From Scatophagus argus (lineage: Eukaryota > Chordata > Actinopteri > Scatophagidae), in NCBI RefSeq assembly GCF_020382885.2, contig NC_058506.1, positions 20,262,818-20,326,817 of the forward strand: a DNA stretch of 64,000 nucleotides, in the 5' to 3' direction. Under the pieces are notes generated by a model. The model saw only the letters and a list, made by a program, of their open reading frames with translations. It had not been told where the DNA came from and searched no databases. Positions 36,698 through 49,600 of the stretch are shown here, piece by piece (position 1 is the first letter of the stretch; each line of letters opens with the position of its first letter). A program made the translations under genes and the position numbers.

Positions 36698-37689
36698 ATG
36701 CCGGTGGTATGGCCCACCATCCTCGACCTGGGCAGGGATGAGTGCAAAAGAATTCTCCGTAAACTGGGTAAGGTCATGTAAATACAAAATAAAAACTGGA
36801 CACTCATTACTGTCTAGAGTATTTTACACACTTAATTGATGCTACTAAGGCAAAAATCTTAACTAGTCCAAGAAATCAGTGTTTGAGTTTATCTGATTTA
36901 TCTCACATCCTTTCTGTTATGAAAAGTTGGACATAAATATATGTAGTGCTCTTCATGTGCATCAGTTGGATGAGCGAGATGCTGCAGTGCTGCCTGGTGT
37001 TTGATGTGTGCTTCTGTTTCCCAGAGCTGGAGGCTTACGCTGGGGTAATTAGTGCCTTACGAGCCCAAGGAGACCTGACGAAGGACAAGAAGGATCTTCT
37101 GGGGGAACTCACTAAAATTCTCGGGTAAATGCTTCCCATATATTATGAAACTTGGTGACTTAGAGAAACGTTTCCTCCAATTTTTGCACAAAAGCTTTGC
37201 TTTATGTAAAATGTGCTGTACTCTTTTTTTTTTTTTTTTCCCAGTATCTCCACAGAGCGGCATCGTGCAGAAGTCCGCAGGGCTGTCAATGATGAACGCC
37301 TCACCACCATCGCATATCAGTAAGTGCATAACTGTCCCAGCCACGTAGGAGTGTCATTCATCATGGGCAGCACCTTACAGGTATCAGGCTACCTGAAATG
37401 TGAGGTTGTTTCTCATTTTCTCACTGCCGGACTGGGAACTGTAAAAAAAAAACAAAAAAAATTAAAAGTTTAAAAACCAGTGTCTCCATGCTGATCAGTC
37501 TGATCTTTTTCAGCATGTCAGGTCCTAACAGCTCGTCTGAATGGTCCATTGAAGGACGTCGGCTTGTTCCCTTAATGCCAAGGCTGGTCCCTCAGACAGC
37601 CTTTACTGTGACTGCTAATGCTGTGGCCAGTGCTACAGCCAATCAGAACGCCTCCCTTCTGTTGCCAGCTGAAACCGGAAACAAAGAAG
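36698..37689 (+). CDS. emsy: emsy coding exons 1-4: ENT domain
   Basis: Exons are 36698-36767, 37025-37124, 37245-37319 and 37514-37689. They encode the ENT domain (about residues 16-108) with ELEAYAGVISALRAQGDLTK, TERHRAEVRRAVNDERL and SSEWSIEGRRLVPLMPRLVP, virtually as in human. ENT is an all-helical dimerising fold also found in plant EMSY-like proteins, and the stretch just after it binds HP1 chromoshadow domains in human EMSY. Exon 3 follows a long pure T tract. Confidence 0.96.
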
Positions 37690-40600
37690 GTGGGCCAGCA
37701 TCACTTTGTATTCAACTGAGGGTGTTTTGAAACAGCATTGATCGATTGACATGTTCGATTTCCTCCATGCAGTGGTAGTATGTTACTCCTACACCAGCAC
37801 CACCTGCACCTCCACCAGTGCTGCAGCGACCAGCGGCACCATAGGAGCGACTGTGAAATCACCACGACCACCCAGCCCTTCATCCAACGTGGTGGTGCTG
37901 CCCAGCGGGAGCACTGTTTATGTGAAAAGTGAGTGTCTTCAACATCATCAAGTCAGTCTAAACTTTCCTGATTCATCTGTTTAGATTGAAATGATTGAAG
38001 GAATCCAGGTAACCTGAACCACATGTGCCAGTTCAGTCCTCCAGCCTAAAAAACAATCCAGTAAACAGGTGACATGCCTTTCACCTCTCACGAAAAGTGC
38101 AGAACAATGGCGTGGTGACCCCGATGTGAGCAATAAGCCCCTATCAACGCGTGGAGACCACCAGAGAAATCCACGTGTTTCATTTTGGAGACGTGTTCAT
38201 TTGCCTCAGAAAGTGAAGTTAACTCCACTCAGTATTCCCTGTTGTCATAGTTCTGATGTTTGTTTTGTAGTGTTGTGGAGGGGCAGCAGAGGGGTGCATC
38301 CTGGTTTCTCGTGTCTTGGTCAACACTGACTGGACTTTAGCTGAACCTTAAGGAATGATGATGTTCCCAGAGGTTGTTGTTCTGCTCGGGCGTTTAACAA
38401 ATGTGCAGTTTAACCTGAAGGGGGCGCTGCGAGGCTTGTTTACTTACTGCTAAGTGGTTTAAATGTCACTCTTGTGTCAAGAATCAGCAAAACAAAACTA
38501 ATGCCCTGACAGAAACTCACCCTGCTGACAGTGTATGATGGTACCAGCTTTCCACCCCACAATGCAGACTTTGCTGCTTTGCCTTGTTTTTACAGTAAAC
38601 TGAATATCTTTGATGTTTGGACAAAACAAGACATTTGAGAACAAACATCGCTTCGTGAGCTCTCGTAGACCAAATGATTAATGATGAGTTGAGAAAATCA
38701 CCAGCAGAAGTACTATCACCGCCGTAATGTCATGAGTTTGTGCCTTGCGTTTCTCTCTCAGGTGTCAGCTGCTCTGATGAGGACGAGAAGCCTCGCAAAC
38801 GGAGGCGGACCAACTCGTCCAGCTCGTCACCAGTGATGCTGAAGGAGGTCACCAAGGTGTCCCCGCAGGTATCCAAGAACATCACGGTGCCGGTGAGCGG
38901 TAGCCCCAAGATGAGCAACATCATGCAGAGCATCGCCAACTCGCTGCCGCCCCATCTGTCCCCCGTTAAAATCACCTTCACCAAGCCCACCATCCAGACC
39001 ACCAACACCACCACACAGAAGGTGAGTGGTGTTCGCTCACACGCTCTTGTGCTCCTGTAACACATCTCTCTACACAGCACTCAAGACTTTGAAACGCCTC
39101 CTCCTCATTCAGGTGATCATCGTGACGACTTCTCCCAGCTCCAACTTTGTGCCCAACATCCTGTCCAAGTCTCACGCTCACAACAGTGCCGCCATGTCCA
39201 AGCTGGGCTCCACCTCCATACTGACCACGCCCACCCAGAAACAGACGGTGGTCTTCCCAGCCAGTACAAGCCCCTCCAACGCCAACACCATCGCAGTCAC
39301 CACAGTGGTCTCATCTACCCCCTCAGTGGTCATGTCAACTGCCGCAACATGTAGGTCCTTCCTCCAACATGAGCAGTGAATACCAGGCTCTCAAGGGTCT
39401 CACTTACGGTGCTTTTAAACCTGCGTTTAATGAGTAATAGGATTGGCTTTGAACTCACATTTCAAGTCTCACTATCAGTGTTTACTGTTGTAGGTGCTGT
39501 GTCAGCTGGAGTCAAGGTGGCCTCAGCCAGACTTCCTTCGCCTAAGACTCTGGTGGGGTCACCTGCTCAGATCCTGGCCCAGTTCCCCAAACAGCACTCA
39601 CCCAAACAGCTGCAGCAGAGCTCACCTTTAGGAGCTTCAAGTGTCAGCCAGACCCAGACCACCGGCAGCTCACCTGGCTCAAAGCCCACCATCCAGATCA
39701 AACAAGAGTCTGGTAAGTTTGTCTTCCTTTCTTTATGTCTTTATTCCTTTGTATCTTTTTATCTTTTTTTTATTGTATATCTGTATTTATTTGTCTTTCT
39801 TTTATTTCTTTATTGCTTTCTTTCCTTCATTTATCTCTAGCTTTCTTTCTTTCTTTCTTATCTTTTCTTTATCTTTCTTCTTTTAATCTCGTTGTCTCTG
39901 TTTTTCCCAGAATATAAGGGCGTGTATTTTTTTCTTCCACAGGGGTGAAGATAATCACTCAGCAGGTTCAGCCCAGTAAAATCTTGCCCAAGCCTTCATC
40001 AGTTGCTTTGTCCAGCAGCAGCTCATCCCCCATCATGGTTGTCAGTAGCAACGGGGCCATCATGACCACCAAACTGGTCACTCAGCCCACAGGTGAGTGA
40101 TTGAAAACTCACGTTAGCTTACACCCTGTAAACTCAAATCCAGTAAATAAACCTTGTGTCACTGTGATTTGAACTGTTTTTCTCAGATTGTTATTATCTG
40201 AAATCTAATCTGATAACAAGTCAAAAAGGCAGTGAGCCGAGCTTTGATACCCAGCCTGATAATGAGATACTAACTCTCTATTTTTGTATGCAGGTACCCA
40301 GGCCACCTATACAAGACCTACTGTGAGCCCCGGCATTGGCGCCAGAATATCAGCCTCCAGTGGCGGGACCACCTACGTCAAGACCACCAGCGGCAGCATC
40401 ATCACGGTGGTGCCCAAGTCTCTGGCCACTCTGGGTGGGAAGATCATCAGCAGTAACATCGTCTCTGGTGAGTCAGTGACTCACCCCGACCAGATCTGCT
40501 ACTGCTGTGAATTTACGTCACCTGTGCAGTTTTGTGAAGATCAGATAAAATGTTGTCTTCCCTCTGCTGCAGGTACAACAACAAAGATCACCACCATCCC

Positions 40601-43600
40601 CATGACCTCCAAACCAAATGTCATCGTGGTTCAGAAAACCACAGGAAAAGGAGCCACCATTCAAGGACTTCCTGGCAAGAATGTGGTGACCACACTTTTA
40701 AATGCTGGGGTCAGTTAAACACTTCTCTGTGATCTTATTTAATTACTGATTTTTTTTTTCCCCAGCACTGTGGTCGAGCTGATTCATTGATCATCCGGCA
40801 CAACTTTACCTCACTTTTCAGTAATATTTAGATCTGTGAGAGAAGTGACAAAAGCTTTTGCCGTATTATAGATTTCTATTGTGTTTTATCTTTGAGGTAT
40901 ATTGGTGGCTTTCACCAAGCAAAAATGTCAAATATTTGCTGATTCCAGCTTCTCAAACCTTTAATTTCAGGATCCCTGTGCAATGTAGAAAAGCATGGAA
41001 TTTGATTTTTGGGATTCCCAGATATGGATGAGTGTCAAGAATGCACCATTTGGAGGATATTTGGCAAACATCCACGACCAGATTATTTTGGGGTTAAATT
41101 TATTATGAATCGTGATGGTCATGCAGTCCCTGTGTGTGTTTCAGGGTGAGAAGGGTCTGCAAACTGTTCAGGGGACCAAACCGGCGATCATAACGGCTTC
41201 CAGACCCATCACTAAGATGATCGTCACCCAGCCCAAAGGCATGAGCTCTGCGTCCCAGTCCACCGCCACCAAGATCATCCCAACCAAGATCGTCTACGGC
41301 CAGCAGGGAAAGACGCAGGTGGGACACAAGCTAATCAAACTTTTCCTCTTCACTCATAAACTCAGGTTTTTCATTACAGCATTATACCAACAGTCTGCAG
41401 TCTGAAACATCCCATTTCCCACTGAGGAGAAGCATAGTTGAGACTTTGTCAGTCTTGTCAACATGAGATCTTGGTTAACCACAGCCCACTGGCATTATCA
41501 TATGACTTTTGACAAATATCAAGCGGGTATTCACATGATCTGCCGCGGTGTGTGTAACTTTACAAAAGAGCAGTCTTAAATGTAAGAAAAACACCAAATA
41601 ATACAAACGTTTCTTTGTCTGAAAGCGAGACAACTGCTGCTGATTTTGTTCTCGGGAAGGAGTCTGGTTCTCTCCTCTGGCTTGTGCATTCAGTCACTTC
41701 CCCTGATGAAACTTACATCTACTAATTAAAACAAACACGCAACTGTTTAAGCAGAAGAGAAAAAGATTCTGTAGGCTGCCAGATGTATACCGTTCCTTCA
41801 ACACTGGCCTTTCCTCTTCCTTCGTTTACTTCCCCCGCGTGGGCAGAGAAACAAACCTTGAACTAAATGTTGTCATGGAGCCAATCCGGTCAGCTGCTCT
41901 TCCGGGTCAACCAGGTGCAGTTCAAAGCACTCGCTGGGAGCAGAGCAAGTCGGAAACACAGTGCTGACATATTACCTCCTTAGAAAGAAAAATCTGGCTG
42001 CTAAATGCTCTTCTGTGTCCACCAGCAAGTTGCTGGCCAGGTTATTGTGCAGCAGGTCTATCAGAGCTCAGAACAACAGTGATGAGACCTGAACCAAAAC
42101 AGTGAAACCAAACCAATGAGCTATAGGAGACCAGAAGTCTCTGCAGTCGGGTGATAATTCTCTGCGCTCTCTGTGTGTCCAGTTGTCAAAACTCTGCAAA
42201 GTGAGAGCAAATGAGACTCTGATGTGTTTAATGATCTCGTTAGTATTCTGCAATCTCTAACCTGAACCCAGTGCTGCCACCTGTCAGAAACTGCTGCATA
42301 AGGAGCAATGAAACTAGCAGCCTGTGTAGGTGTTTTTTTTCGGTTCCTGGGGACTTTTTGGCATGTGTTTTGAAAAACTTAATGAGACGGCATTGGTTCT
42401 ATAGAAATTCTTATATTTCTGACAAATACCAAGAAGGCCTGATGTGGGATTTGAAAGCATATCCGGTGATTTAAAAAGAAACGTCTTTCTCTTTTTGTTC
42501 CAGACAAGACCAATTTTCGTTCCTAAGTCATTTTTATAAAGAATTGAAAAAATGTATGTTTATCTTTATTTGGGAAAAAAAAGCAATGCCCCGAATAAGA
42601 AGGGAGTTTCTGGAGAGACGGAAAGAGGAAGGAGGCTTGGCACTACCAAATTACATGCACTATTATTGGGCTGCAAATATACGTAAGTTGTTGTTTTGGA
42701 TCTCACAGTTAAATGACGATGAAACTCAAGTGTGGGTACATATGGAAAGATATGCGTCTAGCCCAGTGTCCCTGCCGCCTTTGGTCTGAGCCCCTCTGCC
42801 CTTAAGCAAACACCTTTATACAAACAACCCAGTTGTGAGAGACTGTCAAAATTTGGGCCCAATTCAGGACTCATTTTAGAAATAGAAGCGCCCTCCTATC
42901 TGCTCCTGTCTATGGCAGTCATTTGTTTCGCCAGCCCCTGGGGGAACAGCATTCAGGGAATGGTTTAGAGATGGGCTGGAATGTGTCAAAAAGCTTTTCA
43001 AAGATGGTGTATTCATGTCGGCTGCTCAGCTGGAGAAAGAATATGGAATCCCCTCAAAGACAAATTACTTCAGATACTTCCAGGTTCAAGATTTTGTACA
43101 AAAGACTTTCTCCTCATCCCTGGGTGGTTGGTTGAGCTACTGGACGTGAATCTGACTCTTAAAGGGATGGTTTCCGTGCTCTATGTGAGTATCCTGAGGG
43201 TGGCCTCCCCATCGCTTGATCATATTAAAAGTAAATGGGAGGAAGAGTTACAGTTGGACATATCGGATGTTGACTGGAGATGGGCAGTGGAACTAATACA
43301 TCCTTCCTCTATATGCGTTAACAGGTCAGTACAGTTTTGTTAGTGTTACACAGACTCCATCTATCAAGGGACAAACTGGCAAGAATTTATCAGGGGGCTG
43401 ATCCAACGTGCCCAAGATGCAAACGGGGGGCAGCCAACATATGTCACATGTTTTGGTCTTGCTCCCAGTCTGGAAGAGTTCTGGACCAAAATTTTTAGGG
43501 CTTTATCATCCATTCATAGTAAATATATAGAGCCCGGTCCTCTAACAGTCATGTTTGGTGTGACACCAGGGGAAGCTCGACTAACAATCTCTCAAAAGAA

Positions 43601-46600
43601 AACAACATCCAGAAGACTGATTCTATTAAACTGGATAAAAGCAACTCCGCCATCCCACAAGCGATGGATAGAGGAGGTGATGGCACACCTCAGATTAGAA
43701 CATCCTAGATTTACTCTGCAGGGCAACACTAAGGGATAAGGTTTGGCAGCCTTTTATTTCCTACTTTGAACATGACTTTTCATCTACTCCAACATAATTA
43801 CATATTGGCAGCCCCCCCCCCTCCCCTCCAACTATCTCCCACTATTGTCACTATTACTGTTGTTGTTTTTATCTTTTTACTTGTTTATCCTGTGGATGTC
43901 TGGGATATATGGATGATAGGTATGTATGCTGTCTTGTTATTGTTTTGTCTGTAGTTTAGTTTTATACTTGTACCTTTTGGAGTCTTATTTCCTTCTTCTC
44001 TCGAGTGTGATGTTTGTTATGTAACACTCTGATTATTATTAAAACGAAACGCCTGCCAAAATGTGATAACTGAAGTGACTCTGCAGATCTTCCCCAATAT
44101 TTCTTTCTAAGTCTTTTTGGGGAATTTGAATGTAAAGCAGGTGTCAGAATAGAGTCTGAGAGGGTAAATCCCATCGTGCTGGTTTCCAGATGTTTTTCTT
44201 TGTTTTTTGCTGCCATGATACCCGAAGTAGGGAGCGATATGAAGTAAAGTATCTCTAAAAATATCTTTTTGTGTTGTGTCAGAATGAGAATCTTGTGATA
44301 ATAATATTTAATCTCTGCAACGCGATTCTGCTGACTTCATGTCCATTCACAAACCGTATGTCATAGTTTCAATATCAAATGCATCACTCTAGTCTGAATA
44401 TAGCCTGAATTCAGTTTCTGTTTTCAGTTTTTGAGGGGAAATTGAGGTTAGTGAGTCAGGCAGCTTATACACATACAGTACACACTGTATTTAACACCCA
44501 CAGTGCAATAAACCACAAACTCGATCTGCCCTAACAGCAGTCTGAAAACATATCATAAGTCAGGTTAGGCACCAGCGTTATAAAACACTTTCCACTGACG
44601 AAAATGGCAGATGTTTATTAAACTTAACATTTATGACCTGCTTAGCGAACATACAACAAAGCTAATGGAAACATGACTTAGTTAAAAATATTTACGAACA
44701 AGAAACCTGTTTAAGTCTCAGCCAGGGCTGTTTGTTCAGGAGGGAAAATTTAAGTTGGATTAGAAATTGGTGTAAAGCTTGAACTTGACTATATTTTGTG
44801 TCACAACAGCCAATAAATTGCCATTATTTTCAACTGAATGAAATTCCCTCTGCAAATACAGGATCTAGAAATGATAACCAGATTCTTAAACATAATAAAC
44901 AACTGTGACATGCACAGTAAGACTCCAAAGGCAACAAGACTTCAACTCAACTATTTAACGAGCACAGGCAAACATACGTTTTAACCAGTCACAAGCCAGG
45001 GATGAGTGCAGCCATAATTGTCTGAATTAAGTGTACTGCAAGGAAACTTTATAATTTATTGGAATGTAAAGTTATACTGATATATACTGCTGTAACACCG
45101 TACGTCCCTGTGGTTTTCTCTCAGGTTCTCATCAAGCCGAAGCCTGTCTTGCAGGCGGCCGTGGTGAGCGAGCAGACCAGGCAGCTGGTCACCGAGACTC
45201 TGCAGCAGGTGACCCGCACAGCAGACGTCGGTCAGGGTCAGACCTCAGCCCAGGACGGATCCACAAAGGATGAGTCGGGCAGCGTGGGCGGCGAGGTGTC
45301 CCATGGCAGCGCTCAGGGTATACTTCCCTTTCCTTATTCCATGGCATAGTGGTGAGAGTCAAGATCAGATGAGTCAGTCGCCAGCGTGCCGCTCTTCTGT
45401 GTTTGTTTCCTGCGTGGAAAGAGTTAAATGTGACAATAACCAGATGTCTATTTGTGAGGCTCCTTAAAAACTTAATATTGCCCCATATTGTTCCTGTCTT
45501 TGCTTAGAAGCTCAGCCTGTAGTGCATGTGGTGTCCTCCAGAGAGCAGGATTGGACAGAACAGGAAGTGTCTGTGGAATCTAGTCCGACTATTATCTACC
45601 AGGAGGTGTCCAGCGGAGAATCCCAGTCTGCCACCTCCACCATTAAAGCACTGCTAGAGCTGCAACAGACGACAGGTGAGCCTTTATGTTGCAGAAAAGC
45701 TGTGAACAAGAGGTGGGGAAACCTGTACACATGCCAACTACCACAGCAGCGTGAACCCCGCTGAGAAATTCCAGCTAGTGAACTTTCAGCATTTCCTGTG
45801 AAAGCTTTAATGTGACGGCGTTCAGCAGCCGCTAAAATAGAAACCCACATTCCAATGTTTTTAATGTGAGGCTTGGCTTTCAAACCTGCAGAACTGGGCT
45901 GATGGGTAGACAGTCAGAGCTACAAATTTCCATGGAATATTTGAACGTGGGCGCAATTTTAAATTTGTAAATTCCCTAAGGTGAATTAGCACATGAAACC
46001 GGAGCAGTTGTCCATTGTTACACTAAGAACACAGGGAAACTGGCACAGAGAGCAAAAAGGTTTGTGTTGGAAACGGGCCAAGGAGCACATTGTTACTAAC
46101 TAACGACTAATTAATTAGTTTTACTTTAAAAACACATCTGCTGTGTACTGGATGCTACCAGTTAACAGTAGCCCAGCCAACATGATCTGGAATAGCATCA
46201 TGTTTGCACGATTCTCACCGCAAAAGCTTTTTATCATCTAAGGTTTAAATATCTAAGCCAAGCAAATCTAAACCCTGTTGTGAAATTGTAGTCTGATCTT
46301 ACATTTCTTATCATGACAGTTTTAGCATCAACCTTTTAGCACAATGTCATGCATGTAGGGGTGGAGTTCTGTATGTGTAATACTATGTATTGTATTTAAG
46401 ACCCTGTTCAGAGGGTTCTTGTTTTAAAATAAGTCAAAACGAGTCAGCTGGAGGCATTAAAAGTCAGTCAGTCAGGCCGCGTTTTTTTTTACATAACATT
46501 AGCTTAAGCTCATGAAAAGAACTGTTGTTCAGATGCTGCCGTCTTCCTCTGTCTAGTAAAGGATCCTTTGTTTGATTTTGACTGCTTAATCTGCTACCTT

Positions 46601-49600
46601 TATGATTATAAGCTGAATATCTGCTGTGCGAGAATGGAAAGTTTGACAGTGAATGGTTTGTTAGATACACTTAACCTTCCCTCTTTTAATCAGTTTACAT
46701 CAGTGAAACTTAACACCTCCTACCTTCCAGTGGCTCAAAGGGCATAATCCCTTCCGTTCGTGGTAGGCTTTTAATATGAAACACCTGCAGGAAGTGCTGA
46801 GTCTCATGCGTAGTAGCTTAGCACCAAATGAAAGAATGGCAAATAAGAAATGATTTGAATTAATTTGTGAATATGAGCTGCTAAAAAAAGAGAATCTGAA
46901 ACAGAAGATTATGATACATTTGGTTAAAAGTGTTTTCCCTCTGGGCAGTGAAGGACAAGGGAGAGTCCAAACCCAGACAGCACACTATCGACCTCAGCCA
47001 GATGGCCGTGCCCATCCAGCTGGCCCAGGAGAAGAAGTCCAGCCCAGAGTCCCCCAAACCCTCCACCTCAGAGGCTGAGCCCAGCGCTGAGTACATCACA
47101 GCAGGTACGCCTCTCCATACCAAAAGTAAAAGTGCTTTTAATGGAGAATGGCCCATATATTATACATGATATTTCTGGGTTGTATTTAGTGGCACATTAA
47201 TACCCTTTAATTGCCAATGTTGCAGCTGATAAAGCTAATTTTAATCTCTTTGTGTACTCCTTAATCCATAACAGTACATACGTTTACTATCTGATTTTGA
47301 TTTTGTATTGATAATGTGAATCTGTAAAGTAGCTAATGTTGTCAAATAAGATGCAAGTATGCTGTGGAGCAGAGATGTAAAGGACCATAAAATGGAATCA
47401 CTCATGTAAAGTAAAAGTACCGTCGAAATACAAACATGACATCATCTACAATGATCACTTCCTGTTTTTTGTTTGGCAGCTCAGAAGTTTAGTAGAACAA
47501 ACACATGTGACACTGAAACACAGTTCTCTTTTTGCTTCTTTGACAGAATAAAGTTGTGTTTATGTTAATATTATCTGAGTGGGTGTGTGTGGGTGTGTGT
47601 GCGCCTGTGTGTGCGTGTCTAGCATTTCCCTGCATTGATGCGCTCACCTGACATCTTCATTGTGATTCCCCCTGCCCAGGTAAAGTCAGCAGAGTGGGCG
47701 TGTCCTCGGAGGACGATGACGTCGTCATGTCCTCCAGTCAGCAGCTGGGGAAGCCTTACAAAAGCAGCAGCAGCCAGGTCGCTGTGGTAACCAAACCGGT
47801 TGCTGCCTGCTCTACAGTTTCGCACGCCAGCCACATGGTGAGGACACATAAGAGCAGGACTGCAGCCTGACACTCCTGTTTGTACTGAAACTAAATGGAT
47901 GATTTCTGTTGTAGGATAAAGTGTAAATGAGTGTTAGCATCACACCCCTTTGTCCATTTTATATGAGCGTCCGAAAATACTCGACAAACCTTACGCTACC
48001 CAAATTATAAGAACATTTTCTATCATATAACTCATGATATTTAACCATCCAAATAGTTTTTGGTTCATTGTTCCCAGGTTTTCAGAGTTCTCCCTCCACC
48101 CTGATACAATGGAGGTGAGAGGTGAGTGGAATTTTGTTTGTGATGCTCACACCATTGAAACATGCACTTAATAATATTGTGAGCACCACAAACCACCGCA
48201 GGTAATCCACAGAGGACACTGTCAGGTGTTTCCACAGGAACTATTTCTGCAATCGAAAGTATTGTAGTTTCAATGAAAACTGTTCAAAGAGCGGTCTGTG
48301 GATTACCGCTAGAGCTAAGTGAGAGGCAGTTTTTTTAATCTTCCTTTCATTGGCTTTCTGGGCAAAAACCTGCAGTATTTTCTCTGAAACAAAATATTGT
48401 GTTTTCCCTCAGTTAAATTCAATCTTAATTATTTATTTTAAACAAAACCTAGAAATAAGCCACTGTGTCCTCTGAGAGCAGGGACCGGCCCCTGACATGG
48501 GAGCCAGAGCCTCCACTCCACACACGTCTGAAACCCTGAATATTTGACTGTTAAACTGCTTGTGTTTCATCTCATTGCCGTGTAGAAGTCACGTTGTGGT
48601 CCTGCCTCAGCAGGGATGAGCGAAGTTTTGTCCTCCGCCTTGCTAACATCAGTGCTCCTCTTCTTTCTGATTGTGTGTCAGCCCTCTGACAGCCATGTTA
48701 AAACTGAGACCGTGTTAGAGGTGAGCGAGATGGAAGGCGACACGTTGGACCCCCAGACGGGCTTGTTTTACCGCTCCAGCCAACCAGCTACAGATCCCGT
48801 TAAGCAAACCTCCCACTCTGGAGGGGCTCAGCCGACTCCACCGAGCCAGGCGGAGGCTGAGCAGAGCCAGCAGAGCTCCGCCTCCATCCAGCCGCCGCCG
48901 CCGCCGCAACTGCAGAGTAAACCTCAGATCAGCCAGCCTTCATCTTCCTCCACTGCCTTCCCCTCGACTCCTCCTCTGACAAAGAAACTCCCAAAGCTAC
49001 GAGAACAGAATCAGCCCAAACCCCAGACCTTAACCCAGAGTCCCAAAGACAGACCCCTAACTGCACCAGCCCCAGCCGTGGCAAAGGCCACCAGCCCCGG
49101 CACACCGACCAAACCGTTGTTGACGCCACAGCTCCCGAAGCTCCAGCAAGCACCCACGTCCCACCACAGGCCTCTGCACACACCCATGTCCCACCCTCCT
49201 CCACTGCAGGCGCACCACCCTGTCGGCACCGAAAAGACCGCCTCCAGCCAGGTGAGTGGCTTCACACCCAACACCGGGCAGCACTGCTGCTGAGGGTGAG
49301 AAAGAAACAACTTGGGACATTTGTTGTTGTTGTTTTTTCATTTTAACACAGATTAGAGACATACTGAGTCACTCTTTTGACATGAGTTACTGGATATGAA
49401 AAGGAAAATGCCCTGACATAGTTTAAAGGCATGCTAATGATAGAATCTCTTCATAATGACATCATTTCCTTGAGGCAGTTCAAATAACCAGTTCAGGTAA
49501 ACTTGCTGGGTTTTTTTTGTTTTTACTTCCGACCAAATGCACTGAAGTGTGTCATGTTTACATTGAACAGGCTGCAGTCTTACAAGCAGCAAGAAATTGA

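Larger units (their letters stand above)
41319..45124 (+). other. emsy: emsy intron 12 (3.8 kb) with L1 remnant
   Basis: By far the largest intron of the coding part. It contains a broken L1 3' end at about 42400-44045 and a possible alternative exon at 42026-42082. The rest is AT-rich with no coding match. Confidence 0.85.

Noticed and set aside
48068..48120. Possible extra emsy exon between exons 16 and 17
   Set aside because: Each acceptor choice either runs into a stop or breaks the phase, although the first residues (SSPSTLIQ) faintly recall the human segment; perhaps a lost exon.
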